Positions 27,237-36,120 of a DNA stretch of 64,000 nucleotides are shown in pieces. The stretch's first letter is position 1, and each line of letters opens with the position of its first letter. The DNA is from M3007 sp043764095 (GTDB taxonomy: Bacteria > Bacteroidota > Bacteroidia > Chitinophagales > Saprospiraceae), in NCBI GenBank assembly GCA_043764095.1, contig JAYUKX010000197.1, positions 136,971-200,970 on the forward strand. Direction: 5' to 3'. The notes below the pieces were generated by a model. That model saw nothing but the letters and a program-made list of their open reading frames with translations. It was not told the DNA's origin and did no database searches. The position numbers and the translations under genes were made by a program.

Positions 27237-27399
27237 AGAGATTATGTAACTTTATTTTTGAGGCCGGAATTGATCTTTTTGCCCCCCATCTTCTTTCCTT
27301 TTTTCGCCGTAATTGCCCCATTATGGCTGCAAAAAGCGCATTGCTGGGAACAAAAAACTCTAATTCCGGCCTATACAAAAATAAAATTACATAATCTCT
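27237..27399. repeat. MITE-like element with about 35-bp inverted repeats
   Basis: The left arm (27237-27271; AGAGATTATGTAACTTTATT... to GGCCGGAATT) and right arm (27362-27399) are inverted copies with few differences. They enclose about 90 bases with a C run (GCCCCCC) and no open frame. The arrangement fits a miniature inverted-repeat element or a large hairpin in the leader of the GNAT gene that starts at 27419. Confidence 0.7.
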
Positions 27400-27418
27400 A
27401 TTGAAAGATAGATAAAAA

Positions 27419-27847
27419 ATGGTCTATAATTTCCAAATTTTGACAAAAAAATCCGAAATGTTGCCGCATTGGGCATTGATTGCTCAATTGAATAATACCG
27501 TTACGGAAGCATATTTGGACGAAGTGCTGGACGATATGATTGCCCACAAATACCGTATGGTCGTTGTATTGGACGGCGAACACTGCGCTGGCTTGGCTGG
27601 AATATGGGTAGCTACCAAGATTTACAGCGGGAAATACCTCGAAATGGACAATGTGGTGGTAGATAAAGACTACCGATCGCATGGCATCGGCACTTTACTC
27701 ACCAATTATATTACCCAACTCGCCCTTGATGAAGGTTGCAAAACCATGATGCTGGATGCTTATCTGGAAAATGAAAAAGCACATACCTTCTACGAACGTG
27801 CTGGTTTTATCAGGCGTGGCTACCATTTTGTTAAGACAATTGGATAG
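27419..27847 (+). CDS. GNAT family N-acetyltransferase
   Basis: This 142-residue cytoplasmic enzyme is expected to transfer an acetyl group from acetyl-CoA to an amine. The core motif A reads VVVDKDYRSHGIGTLLTNYI, with the pyrophosphate loop RSHGIG. Motif B includes DAYLENEKAHTFYERAGFIRRGYHF. The substrate is unknown. It begins 20 bases after the inverted repeat at 27237-27399 and converges on the Hsp70 gene. Confidence 0.9.
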   Translation: MVYNFQILTKKSEMLPHWALIAQLNNTVTEAYLDEVLDDMIAHKYRMVVVLDGEHCAGLAGIWVATKIYSGKYLEMDNVVVDKDYRSHGIGTLLTNYITQLALDEGCKTMMLDAYLENEKAHTFYERAGFIRRGYHFVKTIG

Positions 27848-27854
27848 CATAACC

Positions 27855-30347
27855 TTATCCTAAGCCTACAAAACCGCTTTGTCCAGTTTGTTTATCTTTT
27901 GGCCAAATGGCGTACAGATTATATACGATGGACAATACTTCGTCGTAGTTTTGGCGGCCTAATGCCCGTTCTCCCAACTCTTTTAGTTGTTGTGCACGGC
28001 GAGGCTCGGTGTAATCATTATCCGGTAACATTGCATAATAGTGAAATAACGCAGCGACATACTGCGGATCTTTTTGTTTTATTTCCCATGCTAAGGTTTC
28101 TAATTCCTTGATCTTTTGGCGCAAAACGGATGCATCTCCTTCGTCTAAATAACTGCGTTCGTTATCAATAATTTTGTTGTAGCGTTCGCTATTTGAAGTA
28201 CTTGGGTATTTTTCAATAAAATGGGCTGTCTCGCGCTTACAGTCGAAATACTCTGTTTTTACCGATTCTATACGCGTATTTTGCAATGACAAATCCAAAC
28301 TTTGTGCGATACGGCGTTTTTGCTCTTCAATTTGGTATTTTTTATCGCTCATATCATCATCCCGCAGCGTGGCCAGTTGTCCGCTGATGGCCTGTAATTC
28401 TTCTTCAATACGCTTCACCCTTGCTGCCATTTCAAAGCGTTCACTACTTTCTAAATTACCCATTTCTTTCCGTACGATATACAATAAATCACGTACTTCA
28501 TCGCGCAATTTACCCAATAATACATGGCGCTCGGATGGATTGAATACGTTATTGTACTCTTGTCCGGTCATCGCCAAATACGCATTTACTTTGAGGTCGC
28601 GGGATTCGGACAGTTCGAGCGTGATTTCAACATCGGAGCCTTTGACGAGATTGAATGGAATATCGCGGCCTTTTATTTCGATCACCCCAAGCGTAAGGCA
28701 GGAAGCGGGCGTTGCGCCTCTTTTTCCTTCTAATACATTGATAATCAAACGATCATCAGAACCTTTTTCGATGGTTTTACTAATCGTTTTGATAATTGTT
28801 TTGCGCAATGGCAGGATCGCATTTTTATCAAAAATAGGTTCTAGGCGCGTGGTTAGGTTTTCAATATCATCTACTTCAATACAAATATCATTGGGCAATG
28901 GCTGGCCATGCAAATTGAATTTGCCGTGCATAATGTTCACCGGAGCAGCATCGGAAGGGATAATATTTTGGTATTTATCGTAGAACTTTAGCAAAAATGT
29001 ATTAAAAATATCCCTAGTTAAAGGCAAAAGTTCGGAAATGCGTTCTGCTGCGGGCTTTAAACCAGAATCATACCCACCGTCTTCACGGGTAATACGGTAT
29101 TGTGCTTCTTGCCATTCACCGTCAATTTGTGCAGTAAAATACTCCTGTGTTTCCTGACTTACTTTTTGGTAAGCCGTTTTTACTTTTATGCGCGCTTCGC
29201 CATTGGAAACCAAGGCATCTGCTGCGTTTTCATTGAGTTGAATGGTTTTAGTTCCAGCATAAAATGCCGCTCCAACCGCAACTGCGGTAGTAGGATCGGT
29301 TTTGATATTGACGGGTATATGTAGTATTTCGGTCAATCGGCGGCGGACATAAGGAATATACGTACTACCACCCACCAAAACGACCTGTTTAATATCCGAA
29401 TTTTTGAGATGGTTACGGTCGATTAAGTCTTTGAGCAACGAAATCGTCCCTTCAATTTTATCAGCAATAACGCGTTCAAAATCGGTTCTGTTAATTGGTA
29501 CAATGTATTCCAATTCCCAGCCCTCGTCATCCTCAATTTCAAATTCTATTTCAGCAGATTCTGAAGACGAAAGTTGTATTTTTGCTTGTTCTGCCTTGTA
29601 AAGTAGTTCAAAATACGATTTTTCTAAGCGACCGCCCTTGTTTTTTAAATCTGCCAAAAGGTTATTAAATTTGCCTTTGCTTGCCAAAAAAGGCGCAATA
29701 AACTCATCAATAATCATGGTATCAAAATCAAGTCCACCGAGGTAATTATCTCCTTCGTGATCTATGACACGCATATCACCGCTGTCCATCCGCACCAGTG
29801 CAGCATCGAAGGTACCGCCGCCGAGGTCGTACACCAACCACTGCCCCTCCAAAGTTTCCCCTTCTACGGTATTGGCAAACGCAAGACTGGCCGCTACGGG
29901 TTCTTGCAACAAAGCCACTTCTTTAAAACCAGCTTCGTATCCGGCTTTTTTGGTCGCATTACTCTGGATGGTATCAAACGAAGCAGGAATAGTGATGACC
30001 ACCGATTGAGGTTGTTGGCCATCCATTAAGAAGGTTTTTAACTCGCGCAATACGCAAGCAGACAAGTCGATGGGCGATTTTTCTGCTTTTAAGTTGGGTA
30101 CATAATAGTTTTCGGAGGTACCCATTTTTCGTTTGAAAAAGCCAAAAACATTGGATGGGTCTTTACTGACCAGTTCTTTTGCTTTTTCGCCCACAATAGT
30201 GCGTTCATTTCGGAATGCTACTACGGAGGGCAACGTATTTTTCCAGCTGATTGGGCTTTTAAAAATCTCTACTTTCCCGCCTTCATAATGCGCAATGAGC
30301 GAATTGGTTGTACCTAGATCAATGGCATAATTTATGGTTTTTGACAT
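27855..30347 (-). CDS. Hsp70-family (DnaK-like) chaperone with non-standard C-terminus
   Basis: This protein has 830 residues, against about 640 for DnaK. The ATPase domain is complete: YAIDLGTTNSLIAHYEG near residue 7, VVITIPASFD, LLQEPVAASLAF, VYDLGGGTFDAALV at 172-185, and VVLVGGSTYIPYVRRRL near 325. The substrate-binding part (about 400-600) is divergent and is followed by about 230 residues of mainly helical, charged sequence not found in housekeeping DnaK. It overlaps the upstream GrpE-like gene by 16 bases, which suggests a dedicated chaperone pair rather than the general one. Its clients are unknown. Confidence 0.9.
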   Translation of the reverse strand: MSKTINYAIDLGTTNSLIAHYEGGKVEIFKSPISWKNTLPSVVAFRNERTIVGEKAKELVSKDPSNVFGFFKRKMGTSENYYVPNLKAEKSPIDLSACVLRELKTFLMDGQQPQSVVITIPASFDTIQSNATKKAGYEAGFKEVALLQEPVAASLAFANTVEGETLEGQWLVYDLGGGTFDAALVRMDSGDMRVIDHEGDNYLGGLDFDTMIIDEFIAPFLASKGKFNNLLADLKNKGGRLEKSYFELLYKAEQAKIQLSSSESAEIEFEIEDDEGWELEYIVPINRTDFERVIADKIEGTISLLKDLIDRNHLKNSDIKQVVLVGGSTYIPYVRRRLTEILHIPVNIKTDPTTAVAVGAAFYAGTKTIQLNENAADALVSNGEARIKVKTAYQKVSQETQEYFTAQIDGEWQEAQYRITREDGGYDSGLKPAAERISELLPLTRDIFNTFLLKFYDKYQNIIPSDAAPVNIMHGKFNLHGQPLPNDICIEVDDIENLTTRLEPIFDKNAILPLRKTIIKTISKTIEKGSDDRLIINVLEGKRGATPASCLTLGVIEIKGRDIPFNLVKGSDVEITLELSESRDLKVNAYLAMTGQEYNNVFNPSERHVLLGKLRDEVRDLLYIVRKEMGNLESSERFEMAARVKRIEEELQAISGQLATLRDDDMSDKKYQIEEQKRRIAQSLDLSLQNTRIESVKTEYFDCKRETAHFIEKYPSTSNSERYNKIIDNERSYLDEGDASVLRQKIKELETLAWEIKQKDPQYVAALFHYYAMLPDNDYTEPRRAQQLKELGERALGRQNYDEVLSIVYNLYAIWPKDKQTGQSGFVGLG

Positions 30348-30649
30348 ATTACAATTCCTTTTTGAAGGATCGTCATGCGTTCTCCTTCTTTAAAATAAAT
30401 AATGGGTTTAATTACGTCAGTAACAACAAGTTCACGTGTATTGTTCCCAACAATGCTGGCTTCCACGTCGGTACGTGTTTCGTTATACGGCTCTCCAAGC
30501 GGGTTGTGGGTACGATACCCCATTTCCTCAAAAGTCTCTCGGATACGATCCAACGGTCGTTGTAGCGCACTTGCATCTGGGATGCGTTGCATTTTTTTTT
30601 CCAGTTCAAAAAACTGATTGAGTATTTTTAGGTGGTTACTGTGTGGCAT
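30332..30649 (-). CDS. Small GrpE-like protein paired with Hsp70
   Basis: This 105-residue protein lies immediately upstream of, and overlaps, the Hsp70-family gene. An N-terminal helix (LNQFFELEKKMQRIPDAS) is followed by a C-terminal beta-rich half. That half (GYRTHNPLGEPYNETRTDVEASIVGN ... VIKPIIYFKEGERMTILQKGIVICQ) resembles the beta-wing of GrpE nucleotide-exchange factors, which end in a similar V-x-P-A-x-V-x-V strand. The length is about half that of GrpE and the long dimerising coiled coil is reduced. The assignment is inferred mainly from context. Confidence 0.55.
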   Translation of the reverse strand: MPHSNHLKILNQFFELEKKMQRIPDASALQRPLDRIRETFEEMGYRTHNPLGEPYNETRTDVEASIVGNNTRELVVTDVIKPIIYFKEGERMTILQKGIVICQKP

Positions 30650-30666
30650 TGCTATACATTTTGTTG

Positions 30667-30674
30667 CAAAGATA
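30667..30674 (-). promoter_or_regulatory. -7 element of the GrpE-like/Hsp70 operon
   Basis: The minus strand reads TATCTTTG here, 17 bases before the GrpE-like start, matching the Bacteroidota -7 consensus. No clear -33 TTG is visible. Confidence 0.5.
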
Positions 30675-30686
30675 AGAATATATTCT

Positions 30687-31874
30687 TTACTGTTTTGCCC
30701 TTGTTTTTCTTTGGATATTAGTGATTAATTCGAGGTAGAGTTGGCCAACTATAGACGCATCGTATTCTTTGATGGCCTTTTCGCGGCCTAGCATACCCAT
30801 AATATGTTGGTTTTCACGATCTTTTGTACAACAATCTAACATGGTTTGATAGAGTGCTTCGGCATCTTTTATAGGGACAATATAGCCTGTTTTGCCCGGG
30901 ACAACCGTCTCTTTACAACCGGGGGTATCTGTTGTGATTAAAGGTTTTCCCATAGCCATTGCTTCCAGTAATACTTTGGACAGTCCTTCGCGATAAGAAG
31001 GTAGCACAATCCAATCGGATTGAGCAATGATTGGACGAACATCATCTGTTGCACCTTTATAATCGATAAATCCTTTTTGTACCCAACCAATGAGTTCATT
31101 GCGTTGAATATGAGCGGGATTTTCGTCGTCTAAATGACCCATTACCCAGCATTGAGCAGAAGGGAAAGACTGGCGTAGTCGGCCTGCAGCCTCCGCAAAT
31201 TCCCTTAGCCCCTTGTCGTATAATAATCGGCCTAATAAAGTGAAAACTGGCCCATCTGTTAATTCTGTTTTAGGCAATGGGCTAAAAAAAGTTGTATCAA
31301 TACCACACCCGGGTACGCGCAATGTTTTTGCGGGATGGATCATCTTTTTTGCGACCATCAAATCCAAATCTTCTTGGTTTTCAAATACAACTTTTTCCGT
31401 TTTTAAAAAAGAAAATCGGTACAGCCACCTTGAAATAAAAGGGATTAAGCCACGATGCAAAAAAGTATAACCTAGACCAGTAACTACACAAATGGATGGT
31501 ATCTGAGCCGACCATGCACCCAAATTGCCCCAAATATTCGCTTGTACGCCATAATGAATGACAACATCAGGCTTCAATTCTTCATACACTGTTTTGAACT
31601 CATGGATCATCCCAAGTGATGCTGTGATACTAACACTGTTGCGTCTAAAGGATTGAAGACCGATAAATTCGATACCCGGTTCGTGCATCAAGGCACTTAC
31701 CGATTCATCTACAGGGGCAATAACTACGATTTTATAACCCGCCTGATGCAATGCTCTAATAACAGGAAGTCTGAAATTATAAATTGACCAAGCCAAGTTG
31801 CCCACTAAAGCAATAACGCCTTTGTGGGGCGCGGCTGTTACGGCATTAATATCGCTTTGTTGATCGATGTGCAT
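30687..31874 (-). CDS. Family 4 glycosyltransferase
   Basis: This 395-residue GT-B fold enzyme is expected to add a sugar from a nucleotide donor to a growing surface glycan or lipid-linked oligosaccharide. The N-terminal acceptor domain (GVIALVGNLAWSIYNFRLPVIRAL, DVVIHYGVQANIWGNL, CVVTGLGYTFL) resembles CapM/WbpY-like members. The donor domain has FTLLGRLLYDKGLREFAEAA and the E-x7-E motif region PSYREGLSKVLLEAMAMGKPLITTD. The ATG at 31874 is used rather than the TTG five codons upstream. It overlaps the flippase gene by 29 bases; together they form a small polysaccharide operon. Confidence 0.93.
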   Translation of the reverse strand: MHIDQQSDINAVTAAPHKGVIALVGNLAWSIYNFRLPVIRALHQAGYKIVVIAPVDESVSALMHEPGIEFIGLQSFRRNSVSITASLGMIHEFKTVYEELKPDVVIHYGVQANIWGNLGAWSAQIPSICVVTGLGYTFLHRGLIPFISRWLYRFSFLKTEKVVFENQEDLDLMVAKKMIHPAKTLRVPGCGIDTTFFSPLPKTELTDGPVFTLLGRLLYDKGLREFAEAAGRLRQSFPSAQCWVMGHLDDENPAHIQRNELIGWVQKGFIDYKGATDDVRPIIAQSDWIVLPSYREGLSKVLLEAMAMGKPLITTDTPGCKETVVPGKTGYIVPIKDAEALYQTMLDCCTKDRENQHIMGMLGREKAIKEYDASIVGQLYLELITNIQRKTRAKQ

Positions 31875-33081
31875 TAAATTTTTGGTCAATATTGAAAAGC
31901 ATCATGGCATTACAGCCGACTAAAACTATGATTTGGGTAAAAGCAAAAAAGCGCAATATGGTTAATAAAGACCCGCCAATAGTAGATAAATACCAGCATA
32001 TCATCATTGTAATGGCCATTAAAAATGAAGTTACAAAGTAGAGATGTACTTTTCCAATGACAAAAAAGCCCATCATGGTCGGGTTGCTTAAAAACTTGAT
32101 AGCGGCCCAAAGTGCAATGATGGAGGCAATTTGGCCTGCAAAGTTCCAATCTTTTCCTAAAATAAAAGAAAATATTTGTGGGCCAAATAAAAATAATGGT
32201 ACAAAAAAGAGAACGGCAGGAATAGCCCATCTTAACCAATGCTTTATAATGATTTGAATATCAAACAGTTGCTGGTCAAATAAGTCGTTAAAATGGCGTA
32301 AATTATAAGGGGTTAATGCGGCTTGCACCAGCGAGAGCGGCGCGCTACAAACCCGCAGTGCCAAAAAACAAGCCGCAGACTCATAAGCACTATAGTATCG
32401 TGCAATGAAGAGTACCATGGCCTGTTCGGAGAGGCTCGCTAATAAATTACCAGCGGTGAGGTAAAATCCAGTGCTTTTATGCGATTTTAGTAGTGATTTC
32501 CATTCATTTGGTGCCCATTTTAGCGGAAATATGGGCAATGCAACACGGTTAAATAGTACTAAAAGCGGCACGAAACTACCCAATAACAAGGCAGGCATTA
32601 ACCAATAATCTCCCCCCCAATAACATAATATCACCGCGCCGGGATAGGTAATGGCTGCCGCCAAAAGTCGTGTTTTGTTTTGTTCCGAAAAAGCATGCGA
32701 AGCGGCCAACCAACTCATGGTTAATTGTAAAATGCCTTGCGATGAAATAATGAAATACAGGAGTAATATATCAAATGAGTAGCGCAAATTGATCCAATGC
32801 AGGGCTACCAAAAGCGGAATAACCAGGAGGGAAATGGTTAAATGCGACACTAAACCCAACTGGAACAATCCTGATCGCTCTTCGGGTGTTTTGGCTTGGT
32901 ACAGCGCAATATCGGTGCGTAATTGAGAAAAAGAAAGCACCATATTGGTCACCACCAACGCAATACTCCAATCGCTGATGGCTGCCGGGGAATACAGTCG
33001 CGTGATGATAGGGATACACCCAAAGGTCATGGCTTGCGCGAGGATATTGCCCAATAAAAGGCGGGGAAGGACTTTTGACAT
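31846..33081 (-). CDS. Polysaccharide flippase (Wzx-like, MATE/PST superfamily)
   Basis: This 411-residue protein has about 12 hydrophobic segments and the N-terminal pattern of oligosaccharide flippases (LPRLLLGNILAQAMTFGCIPIITRLYSPAAISDWSIAL, the usual Y(T/S)P-x-(D/E)(F/W)G-like turn). It would move lipid-linked oligosaccharide across the inner membrane. A -7-like TAATTTTG at 33098-33105 (minus strand) precedes the start. Only one glycosyltransferase accompanies it, so it is a short cluster and not a full capsule locus. Confidence 0.88.
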   Translation of the reverse strand: MSKVLPRLLLGNILAQAMTFGCIPIITRLYSPAAISDWSIALVVTNMVLSFSQLRTDIALYQAKTPEERSGLFQLGLVSHLTISLLVIPLLVALHWINLRYSFDILLLYFIISSQGILQLTMSWLAASHAFSEQNKTRLLAAAITYPGAVILCYWGGDYWLMPALLLGSFVPLLVLFNRVALPIFPLKWAPNEWKSLLKSHKSTGFYLTAGNLLASLSEQAMVLFIARYYSAYESAACFLALRVCSAPLSLVQAALTPYNLRHFNDLFDQQLFDIQIIIKHWLRWAIPAVLFFVPLFLFGPQIFSFILGKDWNFAGQIASIIALWAAIKFLSNPTMMGFFVIGKVHLYFVTSFLMAITMMICWYLSTIGGSLLTILRFFAFTQIIVLVGCNAMMLFNIDQKFNAHRSTKRY

Positions 33082-33276
33082 AAATTGGGAGGAAGGGCAA
33101 AATTACGTCAAAAATATGATTTTATGGCTGTATCGTTTGAGTTCATAGCAAAATTTAAGGATTTAGATCCAATTCATATGCTTTTAGGGATTGGATGCTA
33201 CAATTTATTGGTTAGTGTGAAGGAGGCCATTATTATAGTATTTATATTATTGAAGAAAAATAATATTGAAATAATA

Positions 33277-33305
33277 TTGTGGAATGTAAAAAATACGTAT
33301 ATTTG
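33277..33305 (+). promoter_or_regulatory. Promoter of the repeat-controlled lipoprotein gene
   Basis: TTG at 33277-33279, an 18-base spacer and TATATTTG at 33298-33305 fit the Bacteroidota promoter. Transcription would begin near 33312, just ahead of the ATG at 33334. This excludes the upstream GTG at 33279 as a start. Confidence 0.65.
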
Positions 33306-33333
33306 CATATTATTTCACAAAAAAATTTCAATT

Positions 33334-34523
33334 ATGAAAAAAATTACCACATCTTCGCGGCTCTTCGCGGCTCTTCGCGGCTCTTCGCGGTCTTAGTAGT
33401 AATACTATTTGTATTTGCTTGTAAGAAAGACGTTCAAAGTATCAAAGATATTCCTATATCTGAAAATCAGATGAATATGGTTTCTGAACGAGAAATTACC
33501 CCTGTAACTAAGTCTTGGTTAATTAATTATCAGGCAGATTTGAAGCAGGTTCTTTTAGACCAAAATATCTCAACTGTTTATACTCCATCTCAAATGGTTG
33601 CTGGGGCTGAAGCGTTGATTAATATTTCGGCTAATACGGTTGGATCAAGACTAATCTACAAAATGAAAACTAATTCTTTTCAGGTTAATCTTTCTAATGA
33701 TGAATATGCGTTAAAATATATTTATTCACAGTCTTACCAAATTTATAGAAATCACTACTTATTATTTGATACAACTAAAGCGCGCCCTGTTTTGATTGAT
33801 ATTAAGTTAGACTCTGTCAAAAATAATATAGGTTATGTTTCTACTAAAACTATCATAGGTCTAATTGATGTGTGTGCTGTCCAACATAAAACAGTTTTGG
33901 CCAACGAACCTTGTGCTACGGCCTTTTCGGATGATGAAGGGTATCGCGTAGGTGGTGGAGATGAGGAATTAGAATTAGCCAGTTCTTGGGACAATCCAAT
34001 GTGTAATAATTCATGTGGAAGTGCCGAGCCATGTCAAGCTGGGCCAACAACTGCTTACGAAGCAGTTGAAGAACGCATAAATTTTAATTATGCGACTAAT
34101 AACCCTCCCACACCTCCATCCGGCTACTATTTTACGGGTACTTACACTAATGTTATTTGTGATAATTTTGTTGATTTTAGCTTTGCAGTAGAAACTTGTG
34201 GCCTGACGAATCAAACAATCGGTACTTGTCTGCAAGCAGACCCTTCTGATCCCAATATTGATCCACTTAATTGTCTTTATTGCACCATTTACTCCAAGTT
34301 AGAAGATAATGAATCACCATTTCTGATACCTCCAGGTTGTCATTTTGTATCGCTTAACCTTGGAATTTGGTACTGTGGATGTGGAGAAGATGTTTTTTGC
34401 GATTATTTAGCTAATAAGGTAGTTGGGAATATTTGTTATGGCAAACCAGTTTTCAAAAAGAAATTCCCTGGAGTATGGGAAAATCCCATAGACGTACTTA
34501 TTCCAGACATGTCAATGGATTAA
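33334..34523 (+). CDS. Putative phase-variable lipoprotein, out of frame in this sequence
   Basis: The ATG at 33334 begins MKKITTSSRLFAALRG but runs into TAG at 33394-33396 within four copies of a 10-base repeat. The downstream frame (33390-34523, 377 codons) starts VLVVILFVFACKKD, a hydrophobic core with a lipobox Cys. It continues as an exported protein of unknown function rich in Cys-containing segments (DNPMCNNSCGSAEPCQ, NCLYCTIYSK, WYCGCGEDVFCDY). Two or five repeat copies would join ATG and lipobox in one frame and produce a canonical lipoprotein signal peptide; four copies do not. I infer an OFF state. The alternative GTG start at 33279 lies upstream of the promoter -7 element and lacks a normal signal peptide. 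Confidence 0.7.
33351..33394. repeat. 10-bp tandem repeat CTCTTCGCGG inside the signal-peptide coding region
   Basis: Four adjacent units are present at 33351, 33361, 33371 and 33381; the first begins with A instead of C. They are followed by a partial TCTT. Each unit shifts the frame by one base. The tract lies between the start codon and the lipobox region of the lipoprotein gene. Confidence 0.95.
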
Positions 34524-34538
34524 AATATTTATAAACTT

Positions 34539-34570
34539 GGGGGAGTATGGTATTGCTCCCCCTTATTTTT
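34539..34570 (+). terminator. Terminator after the lipoprotein gene
   Basis: GGGGGAG (34539-34545) pairs with CTCCCCC (34556-34562), followed by TTATTTTT. The next gene starts only seven bases later, so that gene is either expressed by read-through or has its promoter inside this short gap. Confidence 0.85.
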
Positions 34571-34576
34571 CTAATT

Positions 34577-36049
34577 ATGAGAACTATATTTTTTACTATT
34601 TATTTATTTATGCCTACTTTTTTGGCTGCCCAAGTTCCGGATACGATTTTGAGCATTTTTTCCCCCGACGATATAACAACTACTTGGATCAATGAAATGA
34701 CCCCTGTCAGTCATAATAAGGTGGTTTGTAACAAGGCGGTACCGAATAGTTTTGAGGCCATTGTTACCAATAACAAAGGGGAATTGTTGTATCGGAGAGC
34801 AGCAGGGGAGGTGGACGGATTTACACTCAAATTTAATTCTTATGTTTTTGATGATAACGACCGTTATGTATTTATGTGCAACGCTGAAAAGGACGGTAAA
34901 TCCTATTTTTTGACTGTGGCTTTTGATACTACTTTGCAAAATGGATCTGTTATTGATACCCTGCAATTGCAGAACAATGTAGGTATGAATTTTAATGTGG
35001 TTAGGTTTAATGAGTATAAAGATATTTGGGAAGGATTCGGTATTTTGAGAAATGATGCCAATCAATCGATACTTCAAAATATATATATTGCCTTAGATAA
35101 CGCCTACCATTTTCAGCAATATGAATATATTGATTTTGGCTCGAAAGTATATGTTAATGGCAATTATCAGCGGCAGCATATCATCGATTTTTTTTGGTAC
35201 GAACCAACGCATTCTTACATTTTAGCATCCGCGAATACTTATACGATGATTGTGGATACAAATTTTAATGTAGTATATTCGAACCGTCTGCTTTATACGC
35301 TGGTTGAAAACAATATTACAAACAACTATAATTTACAGATTCAGAGTTCTCAAGTAAAAGATAATGGTGAGGTGGTTTGTTATATTGGGGCATTTTTTGG
35401 TTTAAGTTCCCTTATTACCTTGGATATTCAGGCGGATACTGTTTCGGTTGATCAGGTATATCCCCTCAATGGGCCTAATGATCCTCTTTTGGGTATTGGT
35501 ATTTTAACACAAATGCGCGTGGACAATGATGGAAATTATATTATTTCTGGAAATGATGCCCCTTCCTCTGGTGCTACCAATAATATGATTATTGCTAAGT
35601 ATTCCACTGATTTCAAAAGAATATGGGCAATCAAGTATAAATCAGAAGGGCGCGGTTACAATATTTGGGATATGGATATTGACGAACATAATGATATTTA
35701 TGTTGCGGGAATGTGCTTTAACCATTTTGGGGCTGGTACTGTAAATGGTTATTTGTTCAAGGTTTTTTCTGATGGACAACTTACTTCGGATACGTACAGT
35801 CCGTATAGTTCTAGCGAGGAGTGGCATATTATACCCAATCCTGTTTATGATAAAATATGTTTGCAAACTGATGTAGCGCAAGTAGAAAGTATCAAGGTGA
35901 CTGGTTTGGATGGTCGAGTATTAATATATCAATTATTATCACAACCCTGCTTGTACTTAGAGCATGAATTACCTGCTGGAATGTATATTTCTGAGTGGGT
36001 TTTGGACGGAGGAAAACATATTGTAGCACCTATTATTATTGGTAAGTAA
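34577..36049 (+). CDS. Exported protein with T9SS type A sorting domain
   Basis: This 490-residue protein uses the ATG at 34577, which gives a signal peptide (MRTIFFTIYLFMPTFLAAQ). The earlier start at 34547 would lie inside the terminator hairpin. The body is repetitive and beta-rich, with propeller-like phrases (DNDGNYIISGNDA, DIDEHNDIYVAGMCF, IIAKYSTDFKRIW) like those of the first gene of the window. The C-terminus (IIPNPVYDKICLQ, VTGLDGRVLIYQL, LPAGMYISEW) is a type A sorting domain. The function is unknown; it is probably released or surface attached through T9SS. Confidence 0.85.
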   Translation: MRTIFFTIYLFMPTFLAAQVPDTILSIFSPDDITTTWINEMTPVSHNKVVCNKAVPNSFEAIVTNNKGELLYRRAAGEVDGFTLKFNSYVFDDNDRYVFMCNAEKDGKSYFLTVAFDTTLQNGSVIDTLQLQNNVGMNFNVVRFNEYKDIWEGFGILRNDANQSILQNIYIALDNAYHFQQYEYIDFGSKVYVNGNYQRQHIIDFFWYEPTHSYILASANTYTMIVDTNFNVVYSNRLLYTLVENNITNNYNLQIQSSQVKDNGEVVCYIGAFFGLSSLITLDIQADTVSVDQVYPLNGPNDPLLGIGILTQMRVDNDGNYIISGNDAPSSGATNNMIIAKYSTDFKRIWAIKYKSEGRGYNIWDMDIDEHNDIYVAGMCFNHFGAGTVNGYLFKVFSDGQLTSDTYSPYSSSEEWHIIPNPVYDKICLQTDVAQVESIKVTGLDGRVLIYQLLSQPCLYLEHELPAGMYISEWVLDGGKHIVAPIIIGK

Positions 36050-36060
36050 TTATGTCTTGT

Positions 36061-36103
36061 CACTTCCAAATGTGTCAATTGTAAAAAAACACATTTGGAA
36101 GTG
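36061..36103. terminator. Perfect 15-bp hairpin between convergent genes
   Basis: CACTTCCAAATGTGT (36061-36075) and ACACATTTGGAAGTG (36089-36103) are perfectly complementary across a 13-base loop. There is no T run on the plus strand. A run of nine C (36109-36117) follows, next to the end of the minus-strand DUF4252 gene. Confidence 0.65.
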
Positions 36104-36120
36104 GACATCCCCCCCCCAAT

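Noticed and set aside
33279..33333. GTG at 33279 as start of the lipoprotein gene
   Set aside because: It would keep the frame open, but it lies before the -7 element and would put a Tyr- and Asn-rich stretch ahead of the signal core. The ATG at 33334 fits the promoter and signal-peptide rules better.
36109..36117. Run of nine C as a phase-variation switch
   Set aside because: It lies just downstream of the DUF4252 stop and outside any coding frame or promoter.
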